Part shown: positions 1-9,230 of the stretch, piece after piece | How the letters are laid out: each line of letters begins with the position of its first letter | Numbering within the stretch: position 1 is the stretch's first letter | Assembly: GCA_007376345.1 (NCBI GenBank) | Contig: VMGA01000004.1 | Coordinates: 1-32,259 of the forward strand | Direction of reading: 5' to 3' | DNA length: 32,259 nt | Source of the DNA: Microgenomates group bacterium Gr01-1014_16 | Lineage (GTDB): Bacteria; Patescibacteriota; Microgenomatia; CAZETR01; Amesbacteraceae | Translations under genes and position numbers: made by a program | Notes under the pieces: model-generated | The model's input: the letters and a program-made list of their open reading frames with translations, nothing else | The model's database searches: none | Told to the model about the DNA's origin: nothing

Positions 1-90
1 TATACTTCGACAAATTTGGGCAGTAGACTGTTTTCCACTGATAATAGTATACATTCACCAGATACACAGGTCTAATTTACGGGTGCGTAA

Positions 91-708
91 CTCCTGCTTT
101 ATTACATAATTAGTCTTTTTGTCTCCAGAATCTCCTCGATTCACTTTGAAGATGGGCTGATTGATGAGATCAAAGACGGCAGAATCAGCCCATCCCTGAT
201 GAAACCGTTTTCTTTTTATTGGCATTTACTACCCCGTGAGCTCTCATGGAGGCTGGCCGGCTTAATTTATTTATTGCCAAGTCTGGTTGTAGTTTTACCA
301 CTGCTTTCGTCTTTGGAAATTCCGTCAATGCCTCTTGGCACAATCATTATTTTTAGTTTGTCACTTGTTATGGCTTTCTTGCAGCGCTTCTTTTTCGGTT
401 GGATTATCAGTATCCCTGCTTTCTGGTTCGACCAGTCCAAATCCTTAGTTCATTTCAAATGGATGCTTGAAGGAGTTTTCGGAGGCGCCTGGCTGCCGTT
501 ATATTTGTTTCCCCTTTGGTGGCAAAATATTTCAAAATTTACCCCGTTTTATTATTGGTTTTACTTTCCGATACAGCTGCTTTTGGGCAACACATCAGGC
601 CTTTTTTGGTCGCTGTTAATCTCACTGATTTGGATACTCCTGCTCTACTGGATCTCCTATAGATTTTGGAAGTATGCCGTTAAATTTTATTCGTCAGTGG
701 GGGGTTGA
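91..708 (+). pseudogene. ABC-2 family permease (COG4587-like), 5' end decayed or truncated; intact ORF only from 199
   Basis: Frame of ORF 199..708 stays open back to 91 and reads LLLYYIISLFVSRISSIHFEDGLIDEIKDGRISPSLMKPFSFYWH, resembling the middle of the paralog at 2196..2996 (FFLSLLVSRLTQVWTLDQVGDWIKDGGFSNILVKPYNY). In-frame TAA at 73-75 and 88-90 block the N-terminal part. Confidence 0.6.
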
Positions 709-711
709 TGT

Positions 712-1500
712 ATGAAGAAATATCTTTCATTGTTTATTAAATTTGTTGGCCTGTCCTGGATGCGTGACATGGAATATCGGTCAAACTTTATTACCTGGAT
801 GATCATCGACACCGGATGGTCTTCATTGGACTTTTTATTTATGTTAGTTCTCATTAATTTCACCCATACCCTGGGCAGCTGGTCAAAAGGTGAAATGTTT
901 ATTGTACTCGGATTCTATCGGGTCATGGTCGTTCCGGTCTGGGGCTGGTTATTTCAAAGTTTTTCTCTGGTTCCTCAATATATTTCCGAGGGTAAATTAG
1001 ATCTGATTCTTACTAAACCGCTGGACAGCCAGTTTCAGGTTTCTTCCCGTCAATTTGGTTTTTCGATTTTGCCTTCCCTGGTTGCCGGCATCGGCTTTAT
1101 TCTTTACGGTTTCCATATTTTGGGCACCTCGCCTTCCCCGCTGTCATTCTTAAGTTTCCTCTGGTTAACGATCATCTCCACAATTCTTATCTACGGCATC
1201 TATTTCGCCATTGTCGCTTGCTCACTGTTTGTCGGCCGCCTGAACAACATCCACCACGTCTTCACCTCTCTTTATGATGCCTCGCGCTATCCTGGCAGTA
1301 TCTTTTCTCCTCTTCTCCAGCGCATTTTAACGACCATAATCCCGATTTCGTTAATGGTTACAGTTCCTGCGGAAAGTTTATTTTCGTCGTTCAATTTGAG
1401 CAATATCATTTATTTTCATTTAGCTGCAATCGGGTTTCTTGTAATAGGCAGGTTTATCTGGATCACCGGCCTCCGCCGATACTCCTCCGCCTCGTCATAA
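712..1500 (+). CDS. ABC-2 family transporter permease (COG3694-like)
   Basis: 262 aa, multiple hydrophobic segments, C-terminal RRYSSASS motif shared with paralogs in the window. Confidence 0.85.
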   Translation: MKKYLSLFIKFVGLSWMRDMEYRSNFITWMIIDTGWSSLDFLFMLVLINFTHTLGSWSKGEMFIVLGFYRVMVVPVWGWLFQSFSLVPQYISEGKLDLILTKPLDSQFQVSSRQFGFSILPSLVAGIGFILYGFHILGTSPSPLSFLSFLWLTIISTILIYGIYFAIVACSLFVGRLNNIHHVFTSLYDASRYPGSIFSPLLQRILTTIIPISLMVTVPAESLFSSFNLSNIIYFHLAAIGFLVIGRFIWITGLRRYSSASS

Positions 1501-1532
1501 CCGCCCTTGCCTCCAAATGATACAATTAAAAC

Positions 1533-1751
1533 ATGGCCAAGTCTAAAACAGACAAGCTGATCAGTCAGATTTATCTAGATCCCAGATATCGCGGCAAGCA
1601 CATTATTATTATGGGAGGGAAAATTCATGCCACCAGATCCGGTATGGGTTCTCACAAACACCTCATGCGTCTCATAAAGCAATTTCCTCAGGAAACGCCC
1701 GTTCTCACTTATATTCCCAAAGCGGACACCCTCATTCTTCTTCTCAAGTAA
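1533..1751 (+). CDS. DUF5678-like small protein (module copy A)
   Basis: 72 aa, pattern YRGKHIIIMGGKIHATRSG; immediately followed by a retropepsin-like ORF; TACAAT 6 nt upstream of ATG. Confidence 0.7.
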   Translation: MAKSKTDKLISQIYLDPRYRGKHIIIMGGKIHATRSGMGSHKHLMRLIKQFPQETPVLTYIPKADTLILLLK

Positions 1752-1752
1752 G

Positions 1753-2157
1753 ATGGAAACAAAATTTGCGTACAAAAAAGAACCATCGCAAATATTAGGC
1801 CAGGTAAAGCGTCCAATAGCTCTGGTATCAATCAATTCTCAAGATCTCAACAAATGGTTTATTTACACAATGATTGTAGATACGGGGGCTGATTTTAGTT
1901 TGCTTCCTTTTCACAGCATTTTAAATTTAGGATTAGATATAGAAAGGGATTGTCGGGAAGCATATTTGTCAGGCGCCGGTGGCAAACTGAAAATCCATTT
2001 TCTCAAAAAACCAATTTTGGCCAGAATTGGTCATTGGCAAGGGAAAATAACCCTCGGTTTTGCAGAAAATGATGATTTGCCACCGATCCTCGGTCGCCAC
2101 AAAGCCCTAGACCATTTCCATCTCCACTTCCACAAATTCAAAACGATTTTTGAATAA
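1753..2157 (+). CDS. retropepsin-like aspartyl protease (module copy A)
   Basis: 134 aa; IVDTGADFSLLP catalytic motif and C-terminal PPILGRHKALDHF. Confidence 0.8.
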   Translation: METKFAYKKEPSQILGQVKRPIALVSINSQDLNKWFIYTMIVDTGADFSLLPFHSILNLGLDIERDCREAYLSGAGGKLKIHFLKKPILARIGHWQGKITLGFAENDDLPPILGRHKALDHFHLHFHKFKTIFE

Positions 2158-2195
2158 TCACCCCCCTCTCCTGTATTTTGGGTTAAAATCATCCT

Positions 2196-2996
2196 ATGCA
2201 CAGAGAATTTAAAATCTTCTGGATTTTTCTCAAAGGCCAATGGCAAAATTATATGGCCTATCGTTTAGGTTCCTTCATTTGGATAATTAACGGCGCCATT
2301 GGTCCCCTCCTATCCATGTCAATTTGGCTGATTATCTCCTCTCAGACTCATCTTCCTCTTAATCAATCCCAAATTGTTTCTTATTTTTTCTTGTCGCTCT
2401 TAGTTTCTCGCCTCACCCAAGTTTGGACTTTAGATCAAGTGGGCGATTGGATCAAGGATGGAGGGTTTTCTAACATTCTTGTTAAACCGTATAACTACAT
2501 CATAGAAAATCTGTCTCGCCAATTTGCAGAAAAGTCGATCAGGTTAACTGCCCTTGTTCCTTTTATGATTATTATCTTCCCTTTTTTTGTATCTCGCCTT
2601 TCGTTCAACTTCGCCCCTTTCAGGATCATTCTTTTCCTCCTGGCCGTAATTATGGGGTTTATTCTATTGTTTATTTGGGAGCACACTTTGGCGTTGCTAG
2701 CGTTCTGGACTCATGAAACACACGGTATCAGTAGCGTTCACGACACATTGAGAAACTTGTTCAGTGGTTACGCAATTCCCTTAGTTTTTATGCCTGGCTT
2801 CCTTAAGTCGATAATGACCATTTACCCGGCAAGGTTTACCACATCATTTCCCCTGGAAATTTTAGTCGCCCAGGCAAGTGCTAAAGATATCGTTAATGGT
2901 TTTGCCATAGGTTTAACTTGGCTATTTCTTTTTATAATCATTTACAGATGGTTATTTAAAAAGGGAATTCAAAAATATACTGCCCTAGGAGGTTAA
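2196..2996 (+). CDS. ABC-2 family transporter permease (COG4587-like)
   Basis: 266 aa membrane protein; KDGGFSNILVKPYNY signature; ends KYTALGG. Confidence 0.85.
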   Translation: MHREFKIFWIFLKGQWQNYMAYRLGSFIWIINGAIGPLLSMSIWLIISSQTHLPLNQSQIVSYFFLSLLVSRLTQVWTLDQVGDWIKDGGFSNILVKPYNYIIENLSRQFAEKSIRLTALVPFMIIIFPFFVSRLSFNFAPFRIILFLLAVIMGFILLFIWEHTLALLAFWTHETHGISSVHDTLRNLFSGYAIPLVFMPGFLKSIMTIYPARFTTSFPLEILVAQASAKDIVNGFAIGLTWLFLFIIIYRWLFKKGIQKYTALGG

Positions 2997-2998
2997 GC

Positions 2999-3784
2999 AT
3001 GAACATAAAACGTTCCATAAAACTACTGTTTCTTTATGCCAAAGCCGGGCAAATGACATCTTGGGAATATCGGTTCGGGTATTTTTTCCGCCTCATCCGT
3101 ATTTTCATGGACTTTGGTATAGCACTTGTATTTATAAATGTTTTCTTTTCCAAGACATCTAGTATTGGAAATTGGAATCAGGCCGAAATATTTTTGGTTT
3201 ACGCTTTATTTCAAATGGTAAACAGCACTTACAATTTTTTCTGTGGAGATAGTTTAAACGATTTAGATTATGACGTCCAAAAAGGCAAACTAGATTTCTC
3301 CCTACTCAAGCCAATCGACAGTCAATTTATCGTTAGTTTTAAAAATACATACCCCTCCAATGCATATCGTGTAATTTTATCTATCATTGTCATGATTTAT
3401 GCCTTTGGACAACTCCATCTTTCTTTCTCGCCCTCAATCATCGTTTGGGGAATTATCTCTGTAATTTCGAGTACGGTAATCTATTATTGCCTTATCCTTT
3501 TGGCATCCCTTAGTTCGTTTTGGACCTCCCGGGGCGAAGTTACAGAACTTATGAACACTATTTTTTCAGTAAGTAAATACCCCTTAGATATTTTTCGCAA
3601 GCCCACAGTCCAATTACTAACTTTTATTCCACTAATCTTTTTAGTTACCGTTCCAGCCAGGGTCATTCTTGGTAAACCTGACCACCTTCATTACCTTTCC
3701 CCGTTTCTGGCAGTGGCAATTTTCTATATATCCAGAAAATTCTGGCTTTTAGCCCTCCGCCACTACTCCTCCGCTTCGTCATAA
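2999..3784 (+). CDS. ABC-2 family transporter permease (COG3694-like)
   Basis: 261 aa; VQKGKLDFSLLKPIDSQF signature; ends RHYSSASS. Confidence 0.85.
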   Translation: MNIKRSIKLLFLYAKAGQMTSWEYRFGYFFRLIRIFMDFGIALVFINVFFSKTSSIGNWNQAEIFLVYALFQMVNSTYNFFCGDSLNDLDYDVQKGKLDFSLLKPIDSQFIVSFKNTYPSNAYRVILSIIVMIYAFGQLHLSFSPSIIVWGIISVISSTVIYYCLILLASLSSFWTSRGEVTELMNTIFSVSKYPLDIFRKPTVQLLTFIPLIFLVTVPARVILGKPDHLHYLSPFLAVAIFYISRKFWLLALRHYSSASS

Positions 3785-4180
3785 TTTTTCAAACTCGACA
3801 GTTTTCTTCTTGGCATTGAAATTCCAGCTATATAAGACGTCAAGAAAGTCCACCCTTCCCAGTAGAAAAGGGGTAGAGTTTTCATAAGTAATCGAAGCGC
3901 GGACAACAATAGTATTGTTTGGAAATATCAACGGCAGTTCAATCAACCACGTTTTAACCGCGTGCCCGCCTATTCCTTGAGTGTTGCTAGCCTTGGCCTT
4001 AGACAAATTGATTTCCAGTTTTTTAGCCATATAGAAAGGCAATGTTGTCAAGTCCGAACCCGTATCAACTAGAAAATCATATTCTATTATCCCATCTATC
4101 GTTTTTAGACCAACTTTAATATTTGGCACAAACACACGACCAACCTCTGGTAAATACTTATATTGGAAGGGGAAGATCAC
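3779..4180 (-). CDS. retropepsin-like aspartyl protease (module copy B)
   Basis: 133 aa; LVDTGSDLTTLPF and TPFLLGRVDFLDVL motifs; GTG start directly abuts the stop of the upstream DUF5678-like ORF. Confidence 0.8.
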   Translation of the reverse strand: MIFPFQYKYLPEVGRVFVPNIKVGLKTIDGIIEYDFLVDTGSDLTTLPFYMAKKLEINLSKAKASNTQGIGGHAVKTWLIELPLIFPNNTIVVRASITYENSTPFLLGRVDFLDVLYSWNFNAKKKTVEFEKL

Positions 4181-4384
4181 TTAATAAGCGCTAAATACTC
4201 CGTATTGGGGAACATGGCTGATAACTACACCAGTCAAATCCAGATTTTTTCTCTCTGCGTCCTCATACATTTTTTTAATATCCTTTCCATGAGCCAAGAC
4301 CCGCCCAGACTTTTTAGAATACGCCACGAATCCGGGGCCGTATTTTTTGCTGAAACTAGTGAAGTTTCTGGTCACTTTGTCCAT
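4181..4384 (-). CDS. DUF5678-like small protein (module copy B)
   Basis: 67 aa; YGPGFVAYSKKSGRVLAHGKD; TATACT 6 nt upstream of ATG; paired with protease. Confidence 0.65.
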   Translation of the reverse strand: MDKVTRNFTSFSKKYGPGFVAYSKKSGRVLAHGKDIKKMYEDAERKNLDLTGVVISHVPQYGVFSAY

Positions 4385-4400
4385 AAGCTAAGTATAACAT

Positions 4401-4433
4401 CCCTCCGCCACTACTCCTCCGCCAGCTCATAAA
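4401..4433 (+). pseudogene. C-terminal scar of an ABC-2 permease gene (reads SLRHYSSASS stop)
   Basis: ccctccgccactactcctccgc matches 3753-3774 exactly (22 bp), then GCC AGC TCA TAA versus GCT TCG TCA TAA, a synonymous divergence. Confidence 0.6.
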
Positions 4434-4440
4434 AATTGGT

Positions 4441-4480
4441 TCTCCCCTCTTGGATTTAAGAGGGGAGTCAGAGGGGTGAT
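4441..4480. repeat. CCCCTCTT-type palindromic repeat
   Basis: ctcccctcttggatttaagaggggagtcagaggggtgat. Confidence 0.8.
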
Positions 4481-4511
4481 ATTAGGATTTGAATAGTGGT
4501 AAAATTCTCTT

Positions 4512-5495
4512 ATGGCTGTCATCGAGGTCAAAAATTTAAAAAAATATTATAAAGTCCATCAGAAAGAGCCGGGGCTTTCCGGATCAATAAAATCCCTGTT
4601 TCACCGCAAATACTACGACGTCAAAGCCGTGGATAATGTCAGTTTCGAAATAGGAGAAGGGGAATTAGTTGGGTTTATCGGTCCAAACGGCGCGGGCAAG
4701 ACCACCACACTCAAAGTCCTCTCCGGGCTGTTGTATCCTACCTCCGGCTTTGTAACTGCCTTAGGCTACACCCCCTGGGACAGAAAGCCCGCCTACCAGA
4801 AGCAGTTCTCCCTGGTCATGGGCCAAAAAAACCAGCTCTGGTGGGACCTACCGGCCATCGAGTCGTTTATCCTGAACAAAGAAATCTACGAAGTCCCCGA
4901 CGCCCAGTACAAAAAAACTTTGGATGGGTTAGTCGAACTTCTGGATGTCAAAGATATTCTCAAAGTTCAGGTGCGCAAATTATCTCTGGGCCAGCGCATG
5001 AAAATGGAATTGATCGCCTCCCTCATCCATTCTCCCAAAATTCTCTTTTTGGACGAGCCCACGATCGGCCTGGATGTGGTCATGCAGAAAAAAATGCGCG
5101 ATTTCATCAAATCGTACAACAAAAAATACAACGCCACGATTATCTTAACCAGTCACTACATGGACGACGTCAAAGAGTTGTGCCAGCGGGTAGTGATTAT
5201 TGACAAAGGCAAATTAATTTTTGACGGCGCTTTAGACGAAATCATCAAAAAATACGCCGATCACAAGCTCATAACCGTAGTGTTTGGCGATGAAGTTAAA
5301 TCCCAACAGCTAGCTAAGTTCGGCCAAATAAAAGAATTCGAATATCCCAAGGCGGTTATATCGGTCAAGCGATCGGAGGCTCCCAAAATTGCAGCCAGAA
5401 TATTAGAAGATTTTACGGTCGAGGATGTGAACATCGAAGAACCCCAAATCGAAGACATAATTAGAGAAGTTTTCACCGGTAAAGACTTTGCATAA
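4512..5495 (+). CDS. ABC transporter ATP-binding protein (COG4586-like)
   Basis: Walker A GPNGAGKTTT, signature LSLGQRMKMEL, Walker B ILFLDEPTIGLD. Confidence 0.95.
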   Translation: MAVIEVKNLKKYYKVHQKEPGLSGSIKSLFHRKYYDVKAVDNVSFEIGEGELVGFIGPNGAGKTTTLKVLSGLLYPTSGFVTALGYTPWDRKPAYQKQFSLVMGQKNQLWWDLPAIESFILNKEIYEVPDAQYKKTLDGLVELLDVKDILKVQVRKLSLGQRMKMELIASLIHSPKILFLDEPTIGLDVVMQKKMRDFIKSYNKKYNATIILTSHYMDDVKELCQRVVIIDKGKLIFDGALDEIIKKYADHKLITVVFGDEVKSQQLAKFGQIKEFEYPKAVISVKRSEAPKIAARILEDFTVEDVNIEEPQIEDIIREVFTGKDFA

Positions 5496-6274
5496 TGCGC
5501 AAATATTTCACTGTATTTGCCATCGACTGGCAAAACCAGTTTATCTACAGACTAAACTTTATCCTCTGGCGTTTTAGAAATGTCCTCCGCGTTCTGATGA
5601 CTTATTATCTGTGGATTAGTATATTTTCTTCTCAAACTTCAGTTTTCGGCTACACCAAAGAACAAATGATCGCCTATCTATTATTAGCTCTTTTCATCAG
5701 TAGCTTAGTAACTTCCAGTCCTTCAAATGACAACGTTGGGGGCGAAGTATCAAATGGCACATTAAATAATTTTTTAGTCAAGCCAATTGGCTACTTACGT
5801 TATTGGTTCACTCGGGATTTGTCCAGCAAATTAATAAATATTATTTTTGCAGTTGGAGAAATATCATTACTTTACATAATTTTTCGACCTTCTCTGTATG
5901 TTTCTCCAAATCTAATTAGTTTATTACTATTAGTTTCCGCAGTGATTATATATTTCCTCTTAGGCAAACTTGCAATTTCAATTGTTTTTTGGGCGCCGGA
6001 AAATACTTGGGGATTTATGTTCACTATATTGGTTCTTATGGAAATGTTCACCGGCTTAATCTTTCCCCTCGACCTTCTTCCTCACTGGGCATTCTCTACT
6101 CTCCAATTCACTCCTTTCCCGTATTTAATTTATTTTCCCCTCGCCTCAATTATCGGTAAACCGGTGGACTTGCGAATTTTATTGCAAAGTTTTGTTTGGA
6201 TGGGGATCCTATATTATTTGCTCAAAAAAGTCTGGGCCAAAGGCCTCAAAACTTACTCCGCATCAGGTATATGA
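5495..6274 (+). CDS. ABC-2 family transporter permease (COG4587-like)
   Basis: 259 aa; EVSNGTLNNFLVKPIGYLRYW; start overlaps ATPase stop. Confidence 0.85.
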   Translation: MRKYFTVFAIDWQNQFIYRLNFILWRFRNVLRVLMTYYLWISIFSSQTSVFGYTKEQMIAYLLLALFISSLVTSSPSNDNVGGEVSNGTLNNFLVKPIGYLRYWFTRDLSSKLINIIFAVGEISLLYIIFRPSLYVSPNLISLLLLVSAVIIYFLLGKLAISIVFWAPENTWGFMFTILVLMEMFTGLIFPLDLLPHWAFSTLQFTPFPYLIYFPLASIIGKPVDLRILLQSFVWMGILYYLLKKVWAKGLKTYSASGI

Positions 6275-7050
6275 AAATTTTTAAAGTTACTTTACGTTAC
6301 TTCATCAATTCACTTGAGCAAAACATTAGCGGACCGACAGTTTTTCTCCTGTTTTTTACCAGTAAACTTCTGCGCTATGCACTGTTTATGTCCTTTCTTT
6401 ATTACTTAGGTACTGGCGTCAAACTTATCGGCGGTTACACCTGGGAACAGATGCTTTTTTTCTATCTCATTTTTATTCTCATTGATACCATCGTACAAAT
6501 GTTCTTCCGCGAAGTTTATCGTTTTCGATCGTTAGTCGTCACTGGTGGGTTTGATATGGTCCTGGCCAAACCCTTCCCGCCCTTGGTTCGCTGTCTCCTC
6601 GGAGGACCTGATTTTATTGATTTAGGAGTACTGGTCATTCTGAGTATCGTCATAATCTATTTCACTTCTGTTTATATCCATCCTTCACTTTCACAAACAC
6701 TCTCGTTCTTCTTAATGTTGAGCAATGCATTTATTGTCGCCACCGCCTTTCATATTTTAGTTTTAGCTATTGGTATTCTCACTCTTTCGGTTGATCATTT
6801 GGTGATGGTTTATAGAGATCTTACGGCCCTGGTTCGCATTCCTGTCGACCTCTTCACCGAACCCGTCCGCTCTCTTATTACCTTCGTCATTCCTGTGGGC
6901 CTCATGTTCACTTTCCCCGCCAAAACCCTCCTCGGCTTATTGTCCCCATCTTTAATTCTCTTTTCTTTTATCTTTGCTATTTGCTACTTGCTTTTTGCCC
7001 TCAAATTCTGGCACTTCGCCCTCCGCCGATATTCATCCGCGAGTTCTTAA
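6271..7050 (+). CDS. ABC-2 family transporter permease (COG3694-like)
   Basis: ATGA overlap with previous gene gives start at 6271 rather than 6196; VTGGFDMVLAKPFPPLV; ends RRYSSASS. Confidence 0.85.
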   Translation: MKIFKVTLRYFINSLEQNISGPTVFLLFFTSKLLRYALFMSFLYYLGTGVKLIGGYTWEQMLFFYLIFILIDTIVQMFFREVYRFRSLVVTGGFDMVLAKPFPPLVRCLLGGPDFIDLGVLVILSIVIIYFTSVYIHPSLSQTLSFFLMLSNAFIVATAFHILVLAIGILTLSVDHLVMVYRDLTALVRIPVDLFTEPVRSLITFVIPVGLMFTFPAKTLLGLLSPSLILFSFIFAICYLLFALKFWHFALRRYSSASS

Positions 7051-7053
7051 TAA

Positions 7054-7113
7054 TTCCCCTCTCCTAAATTTAGGAGAGGGGCAGGCCTGCCTGCCGGCAG
7101 GCAGGGGTGAGGT
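7054..7113. repeat. CCCCTCTC-type palindromic repeat with a nested 20-bp perfect palindrome
   Basis: ttcccctctcctaaatttaggagagggg followed by CCTGCCTGCCGGCAGGCAGG (7086-7105) and ggtgaggt. Confidence 0.85.
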
Positions 7114-7124
7114 AAAATACACTT

Positions 7125-7997
7125 GTGAATAAAGTCCTCGTCATCTGCGGTCCTACCGCCACTGGAAAAACGAAGTTTGGAATCGAAGTGGCCAAAAAGT
7201 TTGATGGCGAGATTATTTCCGCCGATTCCCGTCAGGTATTTACTGGAAAAAACCTTATTCACGGCAAGGATCTCCCACCGAATACCGAATATCGAATATC
7301 GAATATCGAATGGAGAAATAAAAAGTTAAAGTATTACGAAATTGAAGGAGTGAAAATTTGGTTGTATGACATAGTAGAGCCGGGCGAAGATTTCAGTGTC
7401 GCATATTGGAAAGAATGCGCCGATTTAGTTATCGCCGATATTCTCTCCCGGAAAAAATTACCGATTGTCGTTGGCGGTACCGGCCTCTATCTCAAGTCTC
7501 TATCTCAAAACTTAAACCAAATATCTATCCCGCCCAATTCTCTTCTACGCGAAAAACTAAATAATAAATCTCCGAAATACCTCTTTAATTATCTAAATCG
7601 CCTCGACTCGTTTCGTGCCGCGAAACTCAATGTTTCAGACAGACAGAATCCAAGACGTTTAATTAGAGCTATTGAAATTTCATTATCAAAGCTCCCCTCT
7701 CCTAGATTAGGAGAGGGGCGGGGGGTGAGGTATTTACAATTTGGTCTAACGGCAGCCCGTGAACACCTCTATGAACGTGTCAATCGAAAAATTACCGACA
7801 GAATAAATCTTGGCGCCGCTTCCGAAGACCCCGATCTGGCCGCCCATCCCGCCAAATGGCAAGGTATAGAACATGGCATTGTCCGCCACCAACTCACCTG
7901 GTTCAAAAAACAACCTGGCATCACCTGGTTTGACATCACTCGACCCAACTGGCAATCTCAAGGTATAATAAAAATCAGCTCATGCCTAAAACAATAG
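7125..7997 (+). CDS. miaA: tRNA dimethylallyltransferase
   Basis: CGPTATGKTKFGIEVAKKFDGEIISADSRQVF, PIVVGGTGLYLKSL, HQLTWFKK; GTG start; contains two repeat-derived segments. Confidence 0.92.
   Translation: MNKVLVICGPTATGKTKFGIEVAKKFDGEIISADSRQVFTGKNLIHGKDLPPNTEYRISNIEWRNKKLKYYEIEGVKIWLYDIVEPGEDFSVAYWKECADLVIADILSRKKLPIVVGGTGLYLKSLSQNLNQISIPPNSLLREKLNNKSPKYLFNYLNRLDSFRAAKLNVSDRQNPRRLIRAIEISLSKLPSPRLGEGRGVRYLQFGLTAAREHLYERVNRKITDRINLGAASEDPDLAAHPAKWQGIEHGIVRHQLTWFKKQPGITWFDITRPNWQSQGIIKISSCLKQ
7278..7312. repeat. 7-bp tandem array inside miaA
   Basis: ccgaata ccgaata tcgaata tcgaata tcgaatg. Confidence 0.85.
7692..7732. repeat. CCCCTCTC-type palindromic repeat in frame inside miaA
   Basis: ctcccctctcctagattaggagaggggcggggggtgaggta, translated LPSPRLGEGRGVR. 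Confidence 0.9.
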
Positions 7998-8968
7998 AAA
8001 TATCCCGCAAAACGATTGTCTTTACGGTTTTGTTTCTCCTGTCCCTCTGGTTTGTTTATCAGATCAAAGACATTCTTCTCATGCTTTTCATAGCCGTTAT
8101 CCTCATGTCCGCTCTCAATCCACTCATAGATTGGCTGCAAAAATATCGTCTTCCCCGGAGTTTAGCCATATTTTTTATCTACACTATAGTTTGGGGCCTG
8201 GCCGGAACTCTCATCGCTGCCGTTGTCCCGGGTCTTGTCGACCAGTCAGCCAAGCTTATCCGTCTCCTGCCCATATCTCTTGGTCAAATTGAATTATTCA
8301 ATACCCATCAGCAGGAAATATATCAGGAAATTCTTACCCGCCTCGGCTCGCTCCCGGAAGGCCTGATCAAGTTCAGTGTGGGTTTATTTAGCAACATTCT
8401 GGGCGTCGTAACGACCTTAGTCATCTCCTTTTATCTTATTCTGGAAAGAAAAAACCTGGATCGCTATCTAACTTTTTTTCTCGGCCCTGATAAGCCGGAA
8501 AAAGCCAAGCAGGTTATTAACCGCGTTGAGCATCGGTTAGGCGGTTGGGTCCGCGGTGAACTCTTTCTCATGCTGGCAGTCGGTACTCTCACCTATATCG
8601 GTCTGGTTATCTTGGGCGTAGATATTCCCCTGCCCCTAGCCGTTCTGGCAGGTCTGTTAGAGATAGTTCCCAACATCGGTCCCACTATCTCCGCTGTCCC
8701 GGCAATTCTTGTCGCCCTCACCATTAATCCCATTACCGCCCTGGCCACACTGGCCCTTTATATTTTGATTCAGCAGCTGGAAAACAATTTATTGGTTCCC
8801 AAAGTCATGGAAAAGGCTACCGGGGTCAATCCTTTGGTCAGTATTCTGGCTCTGATGGTCGGGTTCAAGCTCGCCGGCCCGGCCGGAGCCGTCCTGGCCA
8901 TTCCGCTCATTTTAGTGGCCGAAATCATTGCTTCCACTTTCTTCTCGTTTAAAGTGCCTGGAGACTAA
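7982..8968 (+). CDS. AI-2E family transporter / PerM-like permease
   Basis: 328 aa; LEIVPNIGPTISAVPAILVAL and C-terminal GPAGAVLAIPLI. Confidence 0.9.
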   Translation: MPKTIEISRKTIVFTVLFLLSLWFVYQIKDILLMLFIAVILMSALNPLIDWLQKYRLPRSLAIFFIYTIVWGLAGTLIAAVVPGLVDQSAKLIRLLPISLGQIELFNTHQQEIYQEILTRLGSLPEGLIKFSVGLFSNILGVVTTLVISFYLILERKNLDRYLTFFLGPDKPEKAKQVINRVEHRLGGWVRGELFLMLAVGTLTYIGLVILGVDIPLPLAVLAGLLEIVPNIGPTISAVPAILVALTINPITALATLALYILIQQLENNLLVPKVMEKATGVNPLVSILALMVGFKLAGPAGAVLAIPLILVAEIIASTFFSFKVPGD

Positions 8969-9230
8969 TAAGCCAGATTCTGTATTAATGGCATCTCTCT
9001 AACGCCCTCAAGCTTTCGAGTATCGGGGGAAGCATCCCACTCGTTTCGGAGGTTGCACCGGGGAGGATTGCCCGTTTCATCCGAGCACTACCTCGGTTCG
9101 TCACTGTTGCTCTAAACTAGCGCTTACGCGTCCACGTGCATGTAACTGCACGTGGCACCCTGCTTCCAGGTGTCTGGACTTTCCTCCACGTTCAGTTTAC
9201 ATGAACGTGGTTGCCATCTTGTCTCCAGGC
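8956..9230 (-). ncRNA. rnpB: RNase P RNA (bacterial)
   Basis: Minus strand has GAGGAAAGUCCAGAC near the 5' end and AGAAUCUGGCUUAU near the 3' end; perfect 10-bp terminal P1 pairing GCCUGGAGAC / GUCUCCAGGC. Confidence 0.93.

Noticed and set aside
4163-4432. 89-aa plus-strand ORF ending SLRHYSSASS
   Set aside because: Mostly antisense to the DUF5678-like gene; only the last codons are a permease scar.
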